A stretch of DNA of 54,177 nucleotides from NCBI GenBank assembly GCA_934661755.1, contig CAKUJM010000017.1, positions 1 to 54,177 on the forward strand. The letters are read 5' to 3'. Below the pieces are notes generated by a model. That model saw nothing but the letters and a program-made list of their open reading frames with translations. It did no database searches and was not told the DNA's origin. Each line of letters opens with the position of its first letter. The stretch's first letter is position 1. Origin of the DNA: an uncultured Lentisphaeria bacterium. Its GTDB lineage: Bacteria > Verrucomicrobiota > Lentisphaeria > Oligosphaerales > Oligosphaeraceae. Below are positions 1 to 7,239 of this stretch, one piece after another. The position numbers and the translations under genes are program-made.

Positions 1-131
1 TTAACGGTTGCAGTCTCATAGGAGCCAATTTCAAAACGATTGGCTTTTCCCTGTTAATAACTCGTTTTCTCATGCGCAAGCCCATCTTGACACGTTCAGT
101 ACGACTTTTTTCCAAAAAAGCCGTAAAAAAT
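1..131. other. Short flank before the first IS element, no gene seen
   Basis: No convincing coding frame is visible. An AT-rich inverted repeat (CTTTTTTCCAAAAAAG, about 109-124) sits just before the IS4 insertion point and could be a terminator stem. The last nine bases (123-131, GTAAAAAAT) are repeated directly after the IS at 1438-1446, so this is the left flank of the insertion target. Confidence 0.5.
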
Positions 132-1437
132 CACTACTGTCCGGTAAAAGTTTCCAGACGTGCTTGTTAAAATCGGGACTTGCTCTACATTAAAGGTATC
201 GAAAGTCTTTAATTTGAGCACGGGAGTCCCGACAATGCATTACAGTAGCATCTTTCAGCAACTTTTCAACTTCATACCGAGACATCGTTTTGAGAAATCC
301 GTAGAAAAGTTATCCGGCGACCGTTATTGCAAGCATTTCACCGCATGGCGGCAGTTTCTGACGTGTCTTTACGCGCAGATTACCGGAAAAGATTCCTTGC
401 GTGAAATTGAAAACGGTCTGCTTGCAAACCATAACCGACTGTATCATCTCGGCATGGAGGTTGTTTCCAAGTCAACCTTGTCCGAGGCAATGAACCGACG
501 CGATCCGGAGATATTCAAGGCGTTGTTTGAGGAAATTCTTGACCGGGCGTTGAAATGTGCGCCCCGGCACAAGTTCCGCTTTCACAATCCACTGTATGCG
601 ATTGACAGCACGACAATTGATCTGTGCCTGAATCTTTATGACTGGGCACATTATCGTAAAAACAAGGGTGCAATCAAACTTCATACCGAGCTTGATCTAT
701 CCGGAAATCTACCCTGCTTTGTGATGTTGAGCAACGGTAAAATGGCGGATATTCGAGCAGCCAGAGCGAACATAGTCATCGTCCCGGACAACATTTACAC
801 CTTCGACAAGGGATACTATGATCTGAACTGGTTTCAGCACATTGCGGACAGCGGGGCTTATTTCGTTACGAGACTCAAAGACAATGCAAAAATCGAGTCT
901 CTCGGACAGCACCGGGAGGCTAATGAAAGACTCGGCGTTTGGCGGGATGAAATCGTGTGGTTCACCGGATATCAATCAGCAAAAAAATATCCAGGCGAAT
1001 TGAGGCTGATTGAGTTCCTGGATGAATCGACCGGAAAAACATACCGCTTCATTACCAACAACTTCAAACTGGCGGCAGCAAGCATTGCCGGAATTTACAA
1101 ACAGCGCTGGCAGATCGAAATCTTCTTTAAATGGATCAAGCAGAATCTCAAAATCAAGAGCTTTCTTGGAACCAGCGAAAACGCTGTCATGACGCAAATC
1201 TATGTTGCGATTATCCATTATCTACAGGTTGCATACATCAAATTCCTGCATGGATTCAAACTCAGCCTCACGGAATTAACGAATCGAATCCGCGATACGC
1301 TTATGCAAAATCTTTCCCTGCTCGAAATCCTCGCATTGAACCGCAAGACCATTACGAAGCCGCCTGACTGGAATTCTCCCGAACAACTTGAACTTTTCAA
1401 CGAGTTCCTATGCTGAAATTTTTACCGGACAGCAGTG
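132..1437 (+). mobile_element. IS4-family insertion sequence, apparently complete
   Basis: The left end starts CACTACTGTCCGGTAAAA and the right end, read as reverse complement, starts CACTGCTGTCCGGTAAAA. These are imperfect terminal inverted repeats of about 23 bp. The element is flanked by the direct repeat GTAAAAAAT (123-131 and 1438-1446), a 9-bp target duplication within the range known for IS4. Between the ends lies one transposase gene. The exact terminal base is uncertain by one, because a C follows both copies of the duplication. The matching duplication and intact gene point to a recent insertion. Confidence 0.9.
235..1416 (+). CDS. IS4-family DDE transposase (N-terminal DUF4372-type)
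   Basis: This is a cut-and-paste transposase of about 393 residues. The three acidic catalytic positions are visible: Asp in AIDSTTID, Asp in TFDKGYYD, and Glu in the IS4 signature Y-x2-R-x3-E-x6-K (YKQRWQIEIFFKWIK). The N-terminus resembles the DUF4372 domain common in this IS4 subgroup. I chose the ATG at 235, since the upstream in-frame ATG at 160 reads through the IS leader. A small hairpin (CGGGAGTCCCG, 221-231) lies just before this ATG and may damp translation of read-through transcripts, an inference from other IS elements. The gene appears intact. Confidence 0.9.
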   Translation: MHYSSIFQQLFNFIPRHRFEKSVEKLSGDRYCKHFTAWRQFLTCLYAQITGKDSLREIENGLLANHNRLYHLGMEVVSKSTLSEAMNRRDPEIFKALFEEILDRALKCAPRHKFRFHNPLYAIDSTTIDLCLNLYDWAHYRKNKGAIKLHTELDLSGNLPCFVMLSNGKMADIRAARANIVIVPDNIYTFDKGYYDLNWFQHIADSGAYFVTRLKDNAKIESLGQHREANERLGVWRDEIVWFTGYQSAKKYPGELRLIEFLDESTGKTYRFITNNFKLAAASIAGIYKQRWQIEIFFKWIKQNLKIKSFLGTSENAVMTQIYVAIIHYLQVAYIKFLHGFKLSLTELTNRIRDTLMQNLSLLEILALNRKTITKPPDWNSPEQLELFNEFLC

Positions 1438-1525
1438 GTAAAAAATCGATTTTTTGTGTGTGAACCTCCTTTCCCGTCACCACGGGAGTTCCTGTTTTTC
1501 AATTTTCAATCGAACTTAAATCAAT

Positions 1526-2528
1526 CTATTCAAGCATGTTGAACAGTTGCTTAACCGTAATGGCGATTACGCCGAACATCAGATGGCAAAGAACTTTCCA
1601 ATGTCCTTTCACTCTGACATGACGTGCGCCATAGTTGTCTTTCAAATCCGAGTTGACCCGTTCAACCGTTGAACGTTCCCGATAACGAACCTTCCGTGCC
1701 GGAGCAAGTTCAACCTTATTTCCACGGCGCGGATTGGGATCAATGACCGGTACATGCCCCAACTTTTCTGAAAAGGTCTTGATCTCCTCCGCATCATAGG
1801 CGGAGTCAGCCAGATCATACAAAATCGTTGCCCGTGCCGAAGACATTTGCATCAAGGGGATTGCCGCTTGGCTGTCGTGCAAGGATGCTGAACTCAAAAT
1901 CGCCGCCAGTGGAACTTCTCCGTCCCCTACCGCAAGATGGAGTTTGTAGCCACACCAATAGGATGTTTTCCCTTTGCTGTCGCGTTTACCGCCCCAGTCG
2001 CAACCTTGGGGAAGATCGGCAAGATTCTCCGCCAGAGTTCGATGGGGTTGCAATTCAAGCCGCCGGGTTTTGACTTCTGCGATTTCTTGTTCAGATAACG
2101 CTGCTTTTTCCGCTTTACTTTTCCGGCCACGTTTCTTTTTGAGCTTGAGTTTCGGCGTGTTCTTGCGGCAAGCTTTCTCGCGACCGATGGATCGCGGTTG
2201 AATCAAGGCTTGCATGTCCAACCAATTTTTCGGTGTATTTTTCCCGCACAATCAATGCATGGATTGCATCGCAGATTTTTTCTTGGGCAAAAATTCCGAA
2301 CGCTCTTGAGAATGTCGCTTCGGATGGGACTTCTCCTCGATATTCCCAACTGCAAAGCCAACGCAAACTCGGATTTGTTTTCAAATTTTCAATCAGTCCC
2401 TTCGTTGTCGGAAGGTCATAGACCGCTTTCAGAAAAAACGCACGAAGCATTTTCTCTCGATCCTTCATCGGACGTCCCAATCCGCACCAATGCAAAGCGT
2501 TGTTTATGAATCGTGACGGTTTTACCAT
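1526..2528 (-). pseudogene. IS5/IS1182-type transposase, frameshifted
   Basis: Two overlapping minus-strand frames together encode one transposase. The first (from 2528, beginning MVKPSRFINNALHWCGLG) carries the DUF772-like N-terminal region and the first catalytic Asp in ASLDSTAI. The second frame continues with a basic KLKLKKKRGRKSK stretch, then CGYKLHLAV, the second Asp in DLADSAYD, and Glu in RERSTVERVNSDLKD. The second frame is offset by +1, and the shift must fall close to the DSTAI motif around 2165-2200. A one-base loss or two-base gain would restore a single protein of about 330 residues. The 5' side has been invaded by the second IS4 copy only 16 bases upstream. Likely inactive unless frameshifting is programmed. 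Confidence 0.8.
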
Positions 2529-2544
2529 TTCAATTATCCGCAAA

Positions 2545-2850
2545 CACTACTGTCCGGTAAAAGTTTCCAGACGTGCTTGTTAAAATCGGGACTTGCTCTA
2601 CATTAAAGGTATCGAAAGTCTTTAATTTGAGCACGGGAGTCCCGACAATGCATTACAGTAGCATCTTTCAGCAACTTTTCAACTTCATACCGAGACATCG
2701 TTTTGAGAAATCCGTAGAAAAGTTATCCGGCGACCGTTATTGCAAGCATTTCACCGCATGGCGGCAGTTTCTGACGTGTCTTTACGCGCAGATTACCGGA
2801 AAAGATTCCTTGCGTGAAACTGAAAACGGTCTGCTTGCAAACCATAACCG
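2545..2850 (+). mobile_element. Truncated second copy of the IS4 element (left end)
   Basis: This 306-bp stretch matches 132-437 of the intact IS4 copy. By eye I found one difference (T at 407, C at 2820), which changes Ile to Thr in the transposase. It includes the left inverted repeat, leader hairpin and the first 68 or so codons. Similarity stops abruptly after ATAACCG, where IS66-like sequence begins. It is in direct orientation with the first copy and flanks the IS5-type gene. Confidence 0.92.
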
Positions 2851-2881
2851 TAACCGCCCGGTGAGCTACATCTGGATTTGA
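2648..2881 (+). pseudogene. Truncated IS4 transposase fragment
   Basis: The reading frame begins at the ATG equivalent to position 235 of the first copy and runs identically, apart from one Ile-to-Thr change, for about 68 residues (to LLANHNR). It then enters the neighbouring IS66-type end and stops after the residues NRPVSYIWI. All three catalytic residues are missing, so it cannot be a functional transposase. It could make a short N-terminal fragment with possible DNA-end binding activity, but nothing in the sequence supports that role. Confidence 0.85.
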
Positions 2882-3469
2882 GATTGCATGCGTGTTATGT
2901 TCTTCCACAAACCAGAATAATGGGAGGACGACATGGGACGCGAAGGACGGGATTATTGGGTAGAGCAACTTTCGGAGTATTGGGACAGCGGTTTGACGAT
3001 CCAAGAGTACAGTGACTTGAAAGAGCTGCCTTACGAAAGTGTACGTCGTTGGATCCGAGTGTTACAAAAGGCGCGCCAGGCCGATGCGGGCGAATCGGAA
3101 TCGCTGGAGCTGGTCGAGATCGCCCCATCGCTTACAGGTTCGAAGAACGCGTCAGGGATCCGTTTGCTGTTCAACGGCATTGAAATCGCAGTCGAAAAAG
3201 GCTTCGATGGAACCACACTGTCCGAAGTGTTGAATCTGCTCAAGGGACGGTCATGTTCGGCTTCGGCGGGTCGGTAAAAGTCTACTACTGTCCGACTCCA
3301 GTAAACATGCGAAAATCGTTCGACGGTCTTGCTGGAGCGGTGGAAGAGTATATCAATCAGGATCCGGAATCCGGGCATGTGTTCGCCTTTTTCAGCCGAA
3401 ACAAAAAGCTGGTGAAGTTGCTGCAATGGGAAGATGGTGGCTTTGTGATCTGGAGGAAACTTGAAAAAG
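2850..3469 (+). mobile_element. IS66-family left-end fragment
   Basis: The segment starts GTAACCGCCCGGTGAGC, which resembles the GTAA-initiated terminal repeats of IS66 elements, and carries the accessory genes tnpA and the start of tnpB in the usual order. The large DDE transposase gene tnpC and the right end are absent. The 3' side is interrupted inside tnpB by the IS30-type element, and no IS66 sequence was recognised beyond 5243. Confidence 0.75.
2933..3277 (+). CDS. tnpA: IS66-family accessory protein TnpA
   Basis: A 114-residue protein typical of the first IS66 gene. The N-terminal half has a helix-turn-helix-like pattern (WVEQLSEYWDSGLTIQEYSDLKELPYESVRRWI) that resembles the transposase-8 type DNA-binding domain. 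The C-terminal half (GIRLLFNGIEIAVEKGFDGTTLSEVLNLL) resembles the conserved IS66 OrfA tail. A GGGAGG motif at 2921-2926 precedes the ATG. It overlaps tnpB by 25 bases, as expected for translational coupling. Because tnpC is missing, it has no transposase partner in this window. Confidence 0.8.
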   Translation: MGREGRDYWVEQLSEYWDSGLTIQEYSDLKELPYESVRRWIRVLQKARQADAGESESLELVEIAPSLTGSKNASGIRLLFNGIEIAVEKGFDGTTLSEVLNLLKGRSCSASAGR

Positions 3470-3492
3470 TAAACGCACCTTCGCAGGAATAA
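3253..3492 (+). pseudogene. tnpB: IS66-family TnpB, 3' truncated by IS30-type element
   Basis: The first 70 or so residues match IS66 TnpB (IS66 Orf2): VKVYYCPTPVNMRKSFDGLAG, then VFAFFSRNKKLVKLLQWEDGGFVIWRKLEK. Full TnpB proteins are about 110-120 residues. Here the family-like sequence ends at KLEK and is followed by VNAPSQE and a stop, encoded by the first bases of the adjoining AAACGCAC-rich element. The protein is therefore broken. Confidence 0.82.
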
Positions 3493-3679
3493 ACGCACTC
3501 CAAGGTGAAAAAAGCGTGCGTTTATTTCCGCAAAGTCGTGCATTCTATTCCGCAAGCTTTTTTCCGCGCCGTCCTCCCCAGGGCAGGTGTTGCGTTAGAT
3601 TATGCAAAGTCGCCTCTTTTTGAGACGCAATCCTCCTGTCCGTCCTGCGCGGCGCCTTTTTCGGAGGAATTAAACGCAC
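3471..3679. repeat. AAACGCAC motif cluster, left end of IS30-type element
   Basis: Exact copies of AAACGCAC lie at 3471-3478, 3491-3498 and 3672-3679, with an inverted copy GTGCGTTT at 3516-3523. The second and third form a potential hairpin around a 17-base loop. The stretch 3493-3716 otherwise holds no recognisable gene. Repeated short motifs in both orientations near an IS end are consistent with transposase-binding sites, which is an inference. Confidence 0.7.
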
Positions 3680-3716
3680 GGGGCGGCTGAAGCGAACCTC
3701 GATGTTCCGGACCGTC

Positions 3717-5019
3717 CTAGTCCCTGACCAGTTCCGGCGTCATCCGGACCTGGTCGGGGGCAATTTCCCCTATTCCGAGCTTTTCAAGGACGTCCTCCCC
3801 GTAGCATTGGGCGAACCTTCTGGCGGCGGTGACGTTCCCCAGCGACGCTCTGATCACGCTGTTCATGTGGGACAGGGCCAGGTTCACCTTCTCCTGCGTG
3901 AGGAAGTCCATGCTTTCGCCCTTGGGGAGTATCCTTCTCAGGTTGCGGTGGTTGTTCTCCACGTTCGGCTTCTGCCAGGCCGCGTACGGGTCGCAGTAGA
4001 AGACCCGCGTCCTGACGCTCTCGCCGTCGACGCTTCTTTCGATGGCCCCGGGGTTCGAGAACTCCGTCCCGTTGTCCGTCAGGAGGACCGGGAACACGCT
4101 TCGGAACACCTCGAGGCCGAGCAGCCGCTCAAGCCCGTCGAATACGTCGATGACCGATTGGGACGTGTTGGCGTCCCGCAGGAATGCCAGCATGGCGGCG
4201 CATGCGTCGAACTGCAGCGTAAGCAGCAGCTTCCCGCCCCTGATGCCGCACACGCTGTCCATCTCGACCACCTGCGCTTCCGGGTTGTCGCGCATGAACT
4301 TCAGGAACTCCTCCCGCCCCCGTCCCTCGGCGCACCTCGGCTTCACCCTGTGGGGGACGCCCTTCTTCCTGCGGGGCTTCATCTTCGGCGCGTCGGGCAG
4401 GTCCAGCGGGCCGAGCGGCTGGAGGATGCCCAAGTGTATGTAGTCGTACAGCGTCCTCTCGCAGACGTCGAAGCTGTCGGGGTGCGCGGAGACGATGTGG
4501 TGCAGCGATTGGCCGTTCCTCATCCCCCCCCCCGGCAAGCAGGGACGTCAGCCGCCTTCGCTCCTCCTCGGTGATGGCTGCGCCCTGCCTGCACGACGAA
4601 AGGGTGCGTTCGTAGGCCTTCTGTGCATCGGACGCGATGTAGAACCATTTGTGGAGCACGCAGATCCCCTCCTTGCTGCAGCCATTGCACACGTAGGGGG
4701 GCTTGTCGAGGCGGGAGCAGAACAGCTCCACGAACTCGTGGCAGACGGAGTTGCATTTCGAGCAGGAGCTGCATTTCATCCTGCTCATGGGACGGACGCA
4801 TTGCGCGCACAGGTATTTCCTGTCGCACTGGCAGCGGTTGATGCATCGGTTCGTGACACGGCCCTTCGCGCCCTTGTCACTGGGGACGCGGTGGGACAGG
4901 ATCTCCCGCATGACGGTGCTTCTCGCCTTCTTCAGGGTTCTGGCGATTGCGCTGAACCCCCGGTTCGAACGCAGGCCGTTCTCTATCTCGGAACGGTCAG
5001 CCAAGGTCAGATGTGGCAT
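3717..5019 (-). pseudogene. IS30-family transposase, split at a run of ten G
   Basis: The N-terminal frame starts best at the second ATG (5019, MPHLTLADRSEIENGL), which has AGAGGA eight bases upstream. It carries the IS30-type helix-turn-helix (FSAIARTLKKARSTVMREI) and many cysteines (CQCDRKYLCAQC, CSSCSKC) resembling a zinc-binding region. The C-terminal frame, offset by +1, carries the DDE residues: Asp in VVEMDSVCG, Asp in LLTDNGTEF and Glu in KPNVENNHRNLRRILPKG. The frames overlap at ten consecutive C on the plus strand (4524-4533). Loss of one base would give a protein of about 430 residues. This may be a true mutation, transcriptional slippage, or a homopolymer sequencing error. Confidence 0.8.
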
Positions 5020-5075
5020 GGTATTGTCCTCTTGTCTCATGGTGGCTTGCCCGGCCTCATTGCGCGATTAAACGC

Positions 5076-5101
5076 ACACCCCTCCCCCGGGGGAGGGGTG
5101 T
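5076..5101. repeat. Perfect 26-bp GC-rich palindrome
   Basis: The arms read ACACCCCTCCCCC and its exact complement with no loop, centred between 5088 and 5089. It adjoins an AAACGCAC copy and lies upstream of the IS30-type transposase start at 5019. It could extrude as a cruciform, block transcription entering the element, or bind a protein. Nothing in the sequence decides between these. Confidence 0.85.
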
Positions 5102-5300
5102 TGGCCGGAGGTTCCCAGACTATGCACTCTCTTGTATGGATTGAGGGCCGGACACTCCGCCTCCCTGGTGATACAACTCCTGTGGAATTAAACGCGCACC
5201 CCCGGGTTTGCGTAATTCAACGCACAAAATGCGTGCGTTTAACTTTTCCAGTTACGTTCTGTTGATGATTGCCATCCTCGGGTGATGTCTGTCATCATTT

Positions 5301-5315
5301 GGTATATATTATACC
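5301..5315. promoter_or_regulatory. GGTATA-TAT-TATACC palindrome upstream of AraC gene
   Basis: A perfect 15-bp inverted repeat, followed at once by CCGAA-attttc-TTCGG (5314-5329). It is 75 bases before the TTG start of the AraC-type regulator and contains TATATT, a possible -10. It may be a promoter with an operator, but the binding protein is unknown. Confidence 0.45.
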
Positions 5316-5389
5316 GAAATTTTCTTCGGAATAAAAGATGATAAAATCACTTTCTATAGTATTTTGTCACGAAAAGGGAGGCCGGCCAG

Positions 5390-6250
5390 TTGATTGACAT
5401 TTTTTCACCGCCGTCGATGCTGGACGAAGTGCTTTTCGATATCACGCATCACTGGCTGCCGGGGCCGGTTTCGATGCATTCGCATTCGTGTGTCGAAATC
5501 GTGGTGGTGGTCTCGGGCAGCGCGGTGCAGGAGGTCGGCGGCATCCGCCGCAAAGTCTATGGCGGGGTCACGACCATCATCAATCCGGGCTGCGCGCACA
5601 TGTTCGACGAAGTGCACGACCTGGAGCTTTACAACGTCTCCTGTTCAGCCAATCTTTTTGAGCAGTTCGGGGGCGGGATGATATTTCTCAAGGGGCGTGA
5701 GGAGCTGTTTTCCAGCCGGCATCCGTTTTCGCTTTTTCTGCTGCCGGGGCTGGTTTTCTGCGACATCCGGCATCTGCTTGAACTGATGTTTGAAAAATAT
5801 GCTGAGGATGAGTCTCCGAAAAGGCAGCCGCTGCTGCGGTCGCTTTTCAGCTTTTTCCTGGTCCTGCTGATCCAGTCCTACCGCCCGGAGGTGAATACCG
5901 GGAGGTTGTCCATTGAGGAGCTGGCCGCGTTTCTGGATGCCGAATATGCCCGTGCCATCACGCTCAAGGACCTTGCCGGCAAGACCGGCATGTCCGTCAA
6001 TACGCTGCTGAAGAAATTCCGGAGCCGCATTGGCGCCAGTCCCATCCAGTATCTGCTGGATGTCCGGATGAAGCATGCAAAGGAGATGCTCGACGACCCC
6101 CGTTTTTCCGTCAAGCAGATTGCGGAGGCGTGCGGCTTTTACGACTCCAGTTATTTCATCAAGCTGTACCGGAAGCGGTTTGGCCATTCCCCCCGTGCCC
6201 GCCAAGGCCGGGAAGGCGTCTCCGTCGCGCCAGCCACCCCCAAAATCTAG
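5390..6250 (+). CDS. AraC-family transcriptional regulator with cupin-type N-terminus
   Basis: A 286-residue regulator. The N-terminal half (residues about 10-120) has the beta-rich cupin pattern of AraC sensors, including HSHSCVEIVVVVSGSAVQ. The C-terminal 100 residues hold the two helix-turn-helix motifs: ITLKDLAGKTGMSVNTLLKKF and VKQIAEACGFYDSSYFIKLYRK, followed by FGHSP. The start is TTG at 5390, supported by GGGAGG at 5376-5381. No effector can be assigned. It sits between the IS nest and the convergent sialidase operon, so its target is unclear. The last 15 residues after the second helix-turn-helix look like a non-conserved tail. Confidence 0.9.
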   Translation: MIDIFSPPSMLDEVLFDITHHWLPGPVSMHSHSCVEIVVVVSGSAVQEVGGIRRKVYGGVTTIINPGCAHMFDEVHDLELYNVSCSANLFEQFGGGMIFLKGREELFSSRHPFSLFLLPGLVFCDIRHLLELMFEKYAEDESPKRQPLLRSLFSFFLVLLIQSYRPEVNTGRLSIEELAAFLDAEYARAITLKDLAGKTGMSVNTLLKKFRSRIGASPIQYLLDVRMKHAKEMLDDPRFSVKQIAEACGFYDSSYFIKLYRKRFGHSPRARQGREGVSVAPATPKI

Positions 6251-6363
6251 CGTGGCACTTCGTGCCGGACTGCGCGCGCCTGGCGAATATCAAGGCGATT
6301 CCGTCGGCACGGGCGTGATTTCCTGTCCACGCCGTCGGAATCGCGAAAGGCACCGCCTGTCAG

Positions 6364-7239
6364 TCATGGAGCGTGTCGGCGGTTGCTTTTATTTCCGGTG
6401 ATTTGGAGGATGGCCCCGGCGGCGGCGATGGCGCATTCGGGCTCCTCGTGGTTCATGGCCTCAAGCAGGCGTGGCAGGTCCTGGCCGTCACCGGCATGGC
6501 CGAGTGCGGCATAATGGAAGCGCCGCACTTTTTCCGGCGTTGAGCCGTCCATGGCAGCGAGCCGTTCGCGCACCGCCTCGGCGTCAAGCCGGCGGTGGCG
6601 GCACAGGGCGAAGAGCGCGAAGGCGGCCAGCTGGCTGTCCAGCGTTCCGCCGGCCAGGATTTGCCGCAGCGCGGCCTCGCGCCCGACCGGAAGCTCATCC
6701 AGGAAGGCGCTGGCGTAGGCGGCAGTGGAGGCAAAGTCGCCTTGCGACTCCAGTTGCCGGGTCAGCCGCATTGACGCTTCGGGGTCGCCGTTGGTCGCCA
6801 GCAGCCAGCACGAGTAGCCCGCCCGGAGCCGGTCGACGCCATCCGCGAAGGACTGGAGCTGTCCGCGTGCCTGGCCACCGGTCTTGAGCGACAGCTTTGC
6901 CGCGCTTTCCAGCGCATGGCATTGCTCCGGGCGCGAGGGATCCAAGGCGATGGCCATGATCCGCGCCGCGCATTGACGGTCCCCGGCGGCCGCAAGCACC
7001 CGGCATCGTCCGATTTGCTCCTGGGGCGTGGCCTCGCCGCGGAAGCGGAATCCCGGCGGCGTTCCGCCCAGCGCCTCGATCGCGCGCACCTGGCGGAAGC
7101 CCTGAGACTGCGCGATCTGCCGCCGCAGGAAGGCCTCGGCCTGTCCGGCGGCGCGCTCCCCGTCCATCGGCAGGTGGCGGCAGCCGGAAAGCGCCATGGC
7201 GATGGCGGCGGCAATGGCGATGACGCTCCTGGATGTCAT
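6364..7239 (-). CDS. Hypothetical lipoprotein, helical-repeat like
   Basis: A 291-residue protein with a lipoprotein signal (hydrophobic stretch then LSGC, Cys at about residue 20), so it is probably anchored in a membrane facing the periplasm. The remainder is Ala- and Leu-rich helical sequence with HEAT or TPR-like periodicity, for example a repeat-like region around the final 100 residues. No catalytic motif is visible. Its start overlaps the stop of the upstream sialidase gene by four bases (ATGA), showing translational coupling and suggesting a role at the cell surface together with the sialidase. Function unknown. Confidence 0.75.
   Translation of the reverse strand: MTSRSVIAIAAAIAMALSGCRHLPMDGERAAGQAEAFLRRQIAQSQGFRQVRAIEALGGTPPGFRFRGEATPQEQIGRCRVLAAAGDRQCAARIMAIALDPSRPEQCHALESAAKLSLKTGGQARGQLQSFADGVDRLRAGYSCWLLATNGDPEASMRLTRQLESQGDFASTAAYASAFLDELPVGREAALRQILAGGTLDSQLAAFALFALCRHRRLDAEAVRERLAAMDGSTPEKVRRFHYAALGHAGDGQDLPRLLEAMNHEEPECAIAAAGAILQITGNKSNRRHAP

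Larger units (their letters stand above)
3469..5243 (-). mobile_element. IS30-type insertion element with iterated AAACGCAC ends
   Basis: The boundaries are inferred from GTAAACGCAC at the left (3469-3478) and its inverse GTGCGTTTAAC at the right (5233-5243), which form short terminal inverted repeats. Between them are a frameshifted IS30-like transposase on the minus strand and long non-coding ends. Eight copies or near-copies of AAACGCAC occur in both orientations within 50-230 bases of the ends. The insertion interrupts IS66 tnpB. No target duplication longer than a few bases could be defined, which fits the short duplications known for IS30. Confidence 0.6.
5041..5389. other. Non-coding stretch: IS30-type right end and araC upstream region
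   Basis: No gene is seen here. It contains AAACGCAC copies (5070-5077, the variant AAACGCGCAC at 5190-5199, the variant CAACGCAC at 5218-5225, and inverted GTGCGTTT at 5233-5240). It also has a perfect 26-bp GC palindrome (5076-5101). After the element end come a 15-bp AT palindrome (5301-5315) and a small hairpin (5314-5329) upstream of the AraC-type gene. The last two copies of the motif form a hairpin at the very end of the element. Confidence 0.65.

Noticed and set aside
132..2850. Composite transposon made by the two IS4 copies carrying the IS5-type gene
   Set aside because: The second copy lacks its right end, and the intact copy has its own target duplication, so the pair does not form a mobile unit now.
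3505..3690. 61-codon frame inside the IS30-type element
   Set aside because: It runs through the motif-rich non-coding end and has no family resemblance.
3471..5243. CRISPR-like or iteron-type origin repeats from the AAACGCAC motif
   Set aside because: Copies are irregularly spaced, in both orientations, and concentrated at the ends of a transposase-bearing element. No replication protein is nearby.
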